NCBI GenBank assembly: GCA_020073165.1
Contig: JAIQFP010000028.1
Span: 1-48,474 of the forward strand
Length of the DNA stretch: 48,474 nucleotides
Direction: 5' to 3'
Source: Terriglobia bacterium
GTDB taxonomy: Bacteria; Acidobacteriota; Terriglobia; Terriglobales; Acidobacteriaceae
In this document: positions 43,686 to 48,474 of the stretch, piece after piece
How the letters are laid out: each line of letters opens with the position of its first letter
Numbering within the stretch: the stretch's first letter is position 1
Position numbers and translations under genes: made by a program
Notes under the pieces: model-generated
Database searches by the model: none
The model's input: only the letters and a program-made list of their open reading frames with translations
Told to the model about the DNA's origin: nothing

Positions 43686-43766
43686 CTATTGCAGCTTCGC
43701 GTAGTCGGCTTTGGCTTCCTTCAGGAGGTGGATGCCGGGGTCGGCTTCTCTCCAGAGGGTGAGCCT
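43686..43766 (-). pseudogene. C-terminal tail fragment of a TPR/adenylate-cyclase-type protein
   Basis: The minus strand reads RLTLWREADPGIHLLKEAKADYAKLQ-stop. This matches the xxLWKDADPDIPxLKxAKAEYAKLQ ending I associate with large acidobacterial Ser/Thr-kinase or transcriptional-regulator TPR proteins. Only ~26 codons are left and there is no start. Confidence 0.65.
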
Positions 43767-43788
43767 ATGCACCGGATGCGCCTGCCCG

Positions 43789-44163
43789 CTACGCCGCCTG
43801 CTTTGCCGGAGCCAGAGCAATCAGGGCAACGCCGACTATGACCAGCGCAGGTATGTCGCCTAGCAGATGCCCGTGTTCGCTTGGATGCTGGAATGCCTGA
43901 ACAGCCATAATAGCGGCGTGAACGAGGCTCGACCACGCCGTGAAGGCGATGAGGCTGCGATTCTCGGACGGATTACGTGCTGCGAGCAGTAGGAAAATTC
44001 CCAGCGTGGCATAGACGCCAAGGATCATCTGCTCGTATTCCGGCTGGTTCGGCTGCCATCGCCAGCCGCTCGACCACAGAAACATCATCAACGGGTAGAC
44101 ACCAAACAAGAAGATCAGCCCCACTAGGACCAATACAACCTTCAGCGCCCGTTCTCGGTTCAT
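43789..44163 (-). CDS. Small membrane protein (possibly DUF6632)
   Basis: 124 residues; GGAGG 5 bases before ATG 44163. Four hydrophobic helices: VVLVLVGLIFLFGVYPLMMFL, MILGVYATLGIFLLLAA, FTAWSSLVHAAIMAVQAF, ALVIVGVALIAL. The pattern fits small acidobacterial membrane proteins I associate with DUF6632; uncertain. Function unknown. Upstream, 44164-44454 has no recognisable gene on either strand. Confidence 0.65.
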   Translation of the reverse strand: MNRERALKVVLVLVGLIFLFGVYPLMMFLWSSGWRWQPNQPEYEQMILGVYATLGIFLLLAARNPSENRSLIAFTAWSSLVHAAIMAVQAFQHPSEHGHLLGDIPALVIVGVALIALAPAKQAA

Positions 44164-44454
44164 GGTGACCTCCGGCTAAAACACCGCGAACAAACTCGGA
44201 GTGCAATCTTAGCGATGGGAAGAAGCGAAGGTCAACAGCGGATGGCATGCTGACGGACGCAGGCGACGGAAAAGCCCTCGATTTCAGGTTTTCCCAAGCC
44301 CTTGCCAACCCACCGTCTCAGAAGGGTGCAATCCACAGCTTCATTTTTCGCGACCTTTCGCCCCCTGTTTCGCCGGATCGGTCGCTGGTGCAGGGGTATA
44401 CCTTTTGAGCTACACGGAGTGGAGGCTGAGTGACCGGACGTAGAGTGCTTCAGA

Positions 44455-45063
44455 TTAGACACAGTCGCACGGCTCGCCTCGCATTGCTCCCCATCCTTCG
44501 CGAAGGACAAGGGGGATTACAAACAGAGCCGCAGCGGGATCAGCCCACGCCACATGCCAAATCGCATTTACGGCTAACCCCGCCAAGGCGATGAGAGAAA
44601 GATAGCCGCACACGGCTGACTCTGCTGCATCCGCTCTGAGGGCGGCACTGCCTGTCAGTGCTGACAGCCGCCGTTTCTCTCTGGCGAGCAAAGGCATGAA
44701 CACGGCTGCCGCGATCAGGATGGCAATTCCCAGAAGCGTCGGCTTTGGCTCGCCGTACCCAAGCAGCACCATCAAGGAAATAACGACCACACACGCGGCG
44801 AGAGCAAACAATAGCCATCCGGCGATTCGTGACGCTCGATGTTCTGCGTGTTCTTGATTGGCATTGGCATCGAACCGCCAGAGCACGACGACAGCCGAAA
44901 TGAGTTCAATCGCGCTGTCTCCACCGAAAGCAAGGAGCGCCGGACTCTTTGAGCGCCACGCGGCGAAGAGGGAGACCACAGCCTCCACGCTCATCCAGAC
45001 AATTGTGACTGCTTGAACACGCCGGATGCGCCGGACTGCGCTTTGAGTTGTGATCTGCGACAT
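44455..45063 (-). CDS. Cation diffusion facilitator-like transporter
   Basis: 202 residues, about six transmembrane helices and no cytoplasmic C-terminal domain. TIVWMSVEAVVSLFAAWRSKSPALLAFGGDSAIELISAVVVLWRF matches the first part of CDF proteins, including the Asp of the metal site (GGDSAIE), and RADAAESAVCGYLS its partner in helix 5. Likely efflux of Zn2+ or another divalent metal, driven by protons. ATG 45063 is one base from the stop of the methyltransferase, so the two form one operon. Confidence 0.8.
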   Translation of the reverse strand: MSQITTQSAVRRIRRVQAVTIVWMSVEAVVSLFAAWRSKSPALLAFGGDSAIELISAVVVLWRFDANANQEHAEHRASRIAGWLLFALAACVVVISLMVLLGYGEPKPTLLGIAILIAAAVFMPLLAREKRRLSALTGSAALRADAAESAVCGYLSLIALAGLAVNAIWHVAWADPAAALFVIPLVLREGWGAMRGEPCDCV

Positions 45064-45064
45064 G

Positions 45065-45766
45065 CTAATTGTCTGCCGAGTCCTCCATTTTACGTGCCGA
45101 TGCTATCAGCACCTCGGAACTGATACCCCAGCTTGTCACCTTGGTCTGGTGATTGGGCTTCCACCACTCCGACCGCAAATATCCCGAAAGCTCGATGGGA
45201 TGGCAGCCGCCCACGATGCCCGGACGGAGCCGCCACAGTGGTTGCCAGCCCCAGCACACAGCCCGCGAAAAGGCAGACGTACCAAACGTCATGCTCACCA
45301 GACAGAGCTTCCCTCCCGGCAAAAGTACGCGATGAGCCTCCGACAAGAGTTGATCTATGAAGTCGGGAGCCAGAAGGTCGAACACGTAGGTCGAAACGAA
45401 GCGGTCGAAGCTGCGGTCAGGCTCAAGTATGCGAGGGGAGCCGTCACTCTGACGTATATGTGCTCGATCCGACCACGGCTTGAGCCGCTCCTGCGCAAGC
45501 GAGACCATCGTGTCGCTGATGTCCAGCCCAACGTAGCGAGCGTCGGCGGGCAAAAGATGCTGCAACAGGCGTGCAGCCAACGATCCCGTTCCGCATCCGA
45601 ACTCGAACACGGAGCGTGCCGAATCGAAGGCGGCGTGCGCGACCAGTTCGTTGATGGCGGGGTTTTCGTAGAAGCCTTGCCAGTCCTGTCGTGAGCCGAG
45701 ACGATCATAGAACCGCTTCGCCTGTTCGGGCGAGAGGTACCGATCCATTGGCTCGCGAACGCTCAC
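45065..45766 (-). CDS. Class I SAM-dependent methyltransferase
   Basis: 233 residues from GTG 45766 (ATG 45748 possible). YDRLGSRQDWQGFYENPAINELV, then motif I VFEFGCGTGSLAARLL, motif II YVGLDISDTMV, and LSEAHRVLLPGGKLCLVSM. UbiE/Methyltransf_11 type. The substrate is unknown; co-transcription with a CDF-like transporter hints at metal or metalloid metabolism, but that is inference. Confidence 0.85.
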   Translation of the reverse strand: MSVREPMDRYLSPEQAKRFYDRLGSRQDWQGFYENPAINELVAHAAFDSARSVFEFGCGTGSLAARLLQHLLPADARYVGLDISDTMVSLAQERLKPWSDRAHIRQSDGSPRILEPDRSFDRFVSTYVFDLLAPDFIDQLLSEAHRVLLPGGKLCLVSMTFGTSAFSRAVCWGWQPLWRLRPGIVGGCHPIELSGYLRSEWWKPNHQTKVTSWGISSEVLIASARKMEDSADN

Positions 45767-45810
45767 ACGCGAATCTTAGCAGCGTCCTCTGTCAGCGATG
45801 TCCTTGATGC

Positions 45811-46071
45811 TCAGACAGGCTTGGCGAATTGGTTGTACAGCCAAGCGAAAACCGCACCGCCGACGAATCCGTCCACAGCGCCATAGAGAGTCCCGACGAT
45901 GACCTCTGCGATGCTGCGAGTTGCATGGTAGCCGGGGTAGACCGATGCCATTAGCTGAAGGAATTGCTGACCGTAGTTGCCCCAGATCAGGTTCGCCAAA
46001 CCCATGCTCAGCATCGCCACACCCCAAAGGATTCCAGATGCCAGTGCCAGACCTTTCACACTGAATTTCAT
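45811..46071 (-). CDS. Small two-helix membrane protein
   Basis: 86 residues; AAGGAG 6 bases before ATG 46071. Two Gly-rich transmembrane segments (GLALASGILWGVAMLSMGLANLI and VIVGTLYGAVDGFVGGAVFAWLY) separated by QLMASVYPGYHATRS. A holin-like shape, but nothing else phage-derived surrounds it, so I leave the function open. Confidence 0.72.
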   Translation of the reverse strand: MKFSVKGLALASGILWGVAMLSMGLANLIWGNYGQQFLQLMASVYPGYHATRSIAEVIVGTLYGAVDGFVGGAVFAWLYNQFAKPV

Positions 46072-46221
46072 GGCTCACTCCTTTCCATTATTCTAGGTTG
46101 TCAGGGACGTCCGCTCTCTTGATCTTTCCAACTTGTTCGCCGAAGCTTGCGGGATGAGCTACTCGCGGGGGCAGCCATTCCGTTTGACCGTTGCCGTGCT
46201 AATGTTGGATATTGAGACGGA

Positions 46222-46428
46222 ATGGACGTTGAACGCATCATTGAGGACATCGAGCAGCTACAGGAAATGTTCGAAGCGCCGGACATTAGACCACTCAGCG
46301 CAAGCGATATCTCGGCTGCAAATCGAAGGCACGATGAAACGCTGGCGCATAGCCCTTGGTTTAAACTCTGGCAACATTATGGCATCTGCTGCCGACCTGA
46401 GGCTCCCATAATCCAACTGCCCGAATAA
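46222..46428 (+). CDS. Small hypothetical protein
   Basis: 68 residues, MDVERIIEDIEQLQEMFEAPDIRPL...AANRRHDETLAHSPWFKLWQHYGICCRPEAP. Charged helix, then a Trp-rich and CC-containing tail. It stops three bases before the reconstructed stop of the convergent zinc-ribbon pseudogene, which supports both. No recognised family; the ribosome site is weak. Confidence 0.55.
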   Translation: MDVERIIEDIEQLQEMFEAPDIRPLSASDISAANRRHDETLAHSPWFKLWQHYGICCRPEAPIIQLPE

Positions 46429-46431
46429 GTC

Positions 46432-46714
46432 CTACTGTTCCGCATACCAGAGCGAGTGCGGCGACCATCGACTGCACGAGAGACACTTGGGTCTCAGTCC
46501 ACTGGTGAAGGCATGCTGGGCAGACCCCGCCTGTGTCGAAGGTATTCCACTCATTGCCGCAGGTGCAGAACCATTTCTTTTCCTTGCGTGGCGACCAGCC
46601 GCTCAGCGGGCAGCGGATACGCGGGGGTTCCGACGCGCCGGGCTTCTTTTCTTCTTCAAGTTCGCGATCCGGGTCTAGCGTCGTTTCGTTGGAGATAAGA
46701 CTCACGTCCGCCAT
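46432..46714 (-). pseudogene. Zinc-ribbon protein with frameshift and lost Cys
   Basis: ATG 46714 overlaps the upstream stop (TAATG). MADVSLISNETTLDPDREL is followed by IRCPLSGWSPRKEKKWFCTC and GGVCPACLHQWTETQ. Near 46488 one extra base shifts the frame; removing it gives CLSCSRWSPHSLWYAEQ and a stop at 46432. The first knuckle also reads CPLSG where CPLCG would be expected. Two independent lesions in metal-binding positions point to decay. If the frameshift is ignored the frame runs on to 46361. Confidence 0.65.
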
Positions 46715-46953
46715 TATGACGTACATCCCTCTGGATGCGGCATCCGCTCGCCGACGCGCCGAGTTCCACGGTTCAGGCAGGGGCGGCAGGTACATCTGTA
46801 CTCCCGCACGCCGGGGCGGACGGTGTGGGCGCAGTCGCGGCAGACGAATCGACCGTCCTTGTAAGCGATCATCGGTCTGAACTCAATACCAACGACGCAA
46901 TAGGGGCAGCGGATGACCAATGTCGTGTCGGTCGGCGTGCAGTCTGTTGCCAT
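46714..46953 (-). CDS. Zinc-ribbon protein
   Basis: 79 residues. IRCPYCVVGIEFRPMIAYKD and GRFVCRDCAHTVRPGVREYR, then CTCRPC, give CxxC...CxxC plus a third CxC/CxxC pair, as in small zinc ribbons. Its stop overlaps the start of the next (decayed) zinc-ribbon gene, so the two were an operon. Role unknown; zinc ribbons of this size act as adaptors in transcription or protein complexes. Confidence 0.7.
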   Translation of the reverse strand: MATDCTPTDTTLVIRCPYCVVGIEFRPMIAYKDGRFVCRDCAHTVRPGVREYRCTCRPCLNRGTRRVGERMPHPEGCTS

Positions 46954-47100
46954 GCCGACTTGCTAGCATGTGCGAGTCCGAAGCCGAACCCACGCAACAC
47001 ACCGGAAAAGAACGAAGACACTTGCGAAAACCTCTGATTATGCCGATATTTCGGCAGGCAGCCGACCCATCGGCAGACCGTTCACAGGGGGCACTCTGAA

Positions 47101-47313
47101 CTAGCGAAAGAGAGGCTTCTGAGCCTCGGCGACCTCAACAGGTCGCGAGCACTCCTCGTCATCATTCGCTACATGGTTGACCCGCGTGCTCACCGGGTAA
47201 CAGCGCATGAGGCGAGCGTCGAAAGGCTTCAGCAGTTCGGAGATCGCCGCCACGTTCTGCATACCGGGGTCGAGCCACAGATCATAAGAATCAGGATGCC
47301 AGAAATTATGCCA
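47101..47313 (-). pseudogene. C-terminal fragment of a SRAP (YedK/HMCES) peptidase
   Basis: The minus strand encodes HPDSYDLWLDPGMQNVAAIS, LLKPFDARLMRCYPVSTRVN and HVANDDEECSRPVE, ending at TAG 47101: the closing part of SOS-response-associated peptidases, including the conserved WLD and YPVSxxVN motifs. The N-terminal catalytic Cys2 half is missing; upstream sequence (47314-47381) is unrelated. SRAP proteins crosslink to abasic sites in single-stranded DNA. Confidence 0.75.
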
Positions 47314-47381
47314 TGTGCCTGTGCTGTTCCTCGCCGATTCTCATGGCTGGAGCCGATTCCGCATCATGTAGAGCACGGTTG

Positions 47382-47621
47382 TCAAATCGGCTCATACAAG
47401 CCTCTGCCAACACGCTTAAATCGTGCGCGTAACCCTCTGCGAATTACCATGTAGCCCTTCAGTTCGTGATTGGCGAGTACGGTGTTGAGATGTTTTTCGC
47501 TAACGTCAGGGAAACGCTTTCGAAAATCCCCGACGCGGAACGGCGTCGGAATACCTCCACTTCGGGACAGCGTTACGATCTCGTCGGCGACAGCCTCGGC
47601 AGTTATTCTCATGCCGCGCAT
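47382..47621 (-). CDS. Small winged-helix-like hypothetical protein
   Basis: 79 residues from ATG 47621 (ATG 47612 possible). RITAEAVADEIVTLSRSGGIPTPFRVGDFRKRFPDVSEKHLNTVLANHELKG...RARFKRVGRGLYEPI: predicted helices, a turn, then a basic strand pair, in the manner of a winged helix. No family is recognised. It stands alone between two pseudogene fragments. Confidence 0.55.
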   Translation of the reverse strand: MRGMRITAEAVADEIVTLSRSGGIPTPFRVGDFRKRFPDVSEKHLNTVLANHELKGYMVIRRGLRARFKRVGRGLYEPI

Positions 47622-47667
47622 GGTACCACCGCTCAACAGGCAAGTTTCAAGTGCCAACTATGGCTGG

Positions 47668-47838
47668 CTACGGTACCGTTTCTTTTCGCTTCGATTGTAT
47701 GGCGAGCTTATAGACCTGCCCCGGTATCGTTCTCTTCTTCCACGCCACGGTGCCCGCAACGTTCATGCCCTGTCTCTCGTAGAATCGGCATGCGACCGCG
47801 TTTTCCTGTCGCACGCTAAGGGTATACAGATTATGACG
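47668..47838 (-). pseudogene. C-terminal fragment of a GNAT acetyltransferase
   Basis: The minus strand reads NLYTLSVRQENAVACRFYER, QGMNVAGTVAWKK and onward to TAG 47668. LxVxxxNxxAxxFYExxGM is motif B of GNAT N-acetyltransferases, which binds acetyl-CoA. Nothing upstream remains; the fragment abuts the HAF-repeat remnant on the opposite strand at ~47820-47838. Confidence 0.7.
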
Positions 47839-48140
47839 CCTTCCTTTTTAAGAGCGGCAAGTTCCAAAACATTGATGTGCCTGGTGCGCAGCTGACCGCG
47901 GCTTGGGATGTAAACGACTTTGGCGTGGTAGTGGGGTACTACAATCCTATCTCAACGAATCAGTATCATGGCTTTGCGCTGCGGAACGGCAAGTACGTCT
48001 CATTTGACTACCCCGGGGCGCTAGGTACGTTTCCGATGGGGATCAACAACTCAGGTCAGATTGTGGGAACGTACACCTTCGACTATGTCACCTATCATGG
48101 CTTCGTGACAAGTCCGGTCCTCTCAAGTTTGTCCGAATAG
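47820..48140 (+). pseudogene. 3' remnant of an extracellular HAF-repeat protein
   Basis: The open frame has no proper start and encodes YTDYDAFLFKSGKFQNIDVP, GAQLTAAWDVNDFGVVVGYY, HGFALRNGKYVSFDYPGALG and GINNSGQIVGTYTFDYVTYH. These are two to three HAF/PGA-type repeats (HGFxLxxGxF..DxPGA..T...GINxxGxIVGxY) of secreted acidobacterial proteins. Complete members have a signal peptide and many repeats, missing here. A GTG at 47877 could start a 87-residue product. Confidence 0.7.
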
Positions 48141-48474
48141 CTGTGAAGACGCTCGAATTGGCGGCGAGGGAAATTCCCCGCCGCCAAATGGATCTAGCGG
48201 ACGGGTGGCCCGGGTCTGCGTCAGTATATCTCCGCATTGTGTCCCGCGATATAGTTGGAGGGTGCCCCTCGATAAGAGCGAAGGCTGTGTCAAGGGCGTA
48301 GTTCTCCTGGCGGTGCGCGAGCACCGCTTTTTTCGCCAGAGAGGTTGAGGACCAAGACTCTGGAAATCTCACGCGAATCACTCTGCGGTGGACTTACGTT
48401 CCACCAACCATCGATTCGGCCTAACCATCGACCATGATTCTTCTATGCGAACATCCCGCCCCGTGCGGGATGCG
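48141..48474. other. Non-coding tail of the window with two hairpins
   Basis: I see no supported gene. GGCGGCGAGGGAA faces TTCCCCGCCGCC (~48159-48185), a strong hairpin after the HAF remnant without a T-run, and ATCCCGC...GCGGGAT near the right edge (~48450-48471) is another. Confidence 0.5.

Noticed and set aside
44164-44454. Possible tRNA or attachment site in the gene-poor stretch of the accessory region
   Set aside because: No cloverleaf, T-loop or CCA-type end could be built; only scattered short palindromes.
45811-46071. Calling the two-helix membrane protein a phage holin and the region a prophage
   Set aside because: No phage structural, lysis or integrase genes are nearby; the only recombinase is a 15-residue stub.
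48088-48381. A 97-codon minus-strand open frame near the right edge
   Set aside because: No ribosome site, no recognisable motif, and it overlaps the end of the HAF remnant and a hairpin.

Overview
The window looks like chromosome of an Acidobacteriota soil bacterium (Terriglobia/Koribacter-like). This is inferred from high GC, the mix of small secreted families (DUF5818-like and others), the many short palindromic interspersed repeats, and the neighbourhoods hrcA-grpE-dnaJ-rsmE and otsA-otsB-DUF5752-treT. There is no rRNA, tRNA or CRISPR array that I can support.

Region by region. 1-3.2 kb: the 3' end of a collagen-like gene and a secreted right-handed beta-helix protein. 3.3-6.1 kb: a minus-strand pair of MoxR/ChlI-type AAA+ ATPase and von Willebrand A protein. 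6.2-9.2 kb: LON-domain protein, SDR, TPR protein, Cys-containing hypothetical and acyl-CoA thioesterase. 9.2-11.7 kb: cytochrome bd oxidase (cydAB) behind a perfect CRP-type palindrome. 11.8-14.6 kb: FkbM methyltransferase, SDR and Mrp Fe-S carrier. 14.7-18.5 kb: a small secreted protein, then a Fur/PerR-type regulator and katG bracketed by a ~145 bp direct repeat. 18.5-20.5 kb: a MITE-like element, a secreted NTF2-like gene split by one in-frame amber codon, and a sarcosine-oxidase-like flavoenzyme. 20.5-24.5 kb: CIRCE operator, promoter and hrcA-grpE-dnaJ-rsmE; dnaK is not in the window. 24.6-30.8 kb: Sel1-repeat protein, UvrD-type helicase-nuclease, a candidate 16-residue lysine-rich microprotein with its own promoter and terminator, thiolase, and a small secreted protein.

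30.9-36.1 kb is the most interesting block: a trehalose operon in which trehalose-6-phosphate synthase is fused to a membrane sensor-like module with a HAMP-like linker, followed by trehalose-phosphatase, a DUF5752-like protein made of two tandem homologous halves, and a TreT-type trehalose synthase. A three-PAS histidine kinase converges on it. The layout suggests trehalose synthesis controlled post-translationally by an extracytoplasmic signal.

From 38.79 kb the character changes. comM (yifB/Mg-chelatase-like) stops after 94 codons without its ATPase domain, and the remaining ~9.7 kb is an accessory region rich in gene wreckage: an SNF2 helicase with an internal deletion and a frameshift, fused tail-to-tail to a truncated DUF2779 nuclease; a serine-recombinase stub; a nuclease-like membrane-protein remnant; tail fragments of a TPR protein, a SRAP peptidase, a GNAT acetyltransferase and an HAF-repeat protein; and a zinc-ribbon pair with one decayed member. 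Among these lie apparently intact small genes (MmcQ/YjbR, CDF transporter, SAM methyltransferase, small membrane proteins). This resembles an eroding genomic island whose left edge is the broken comM.
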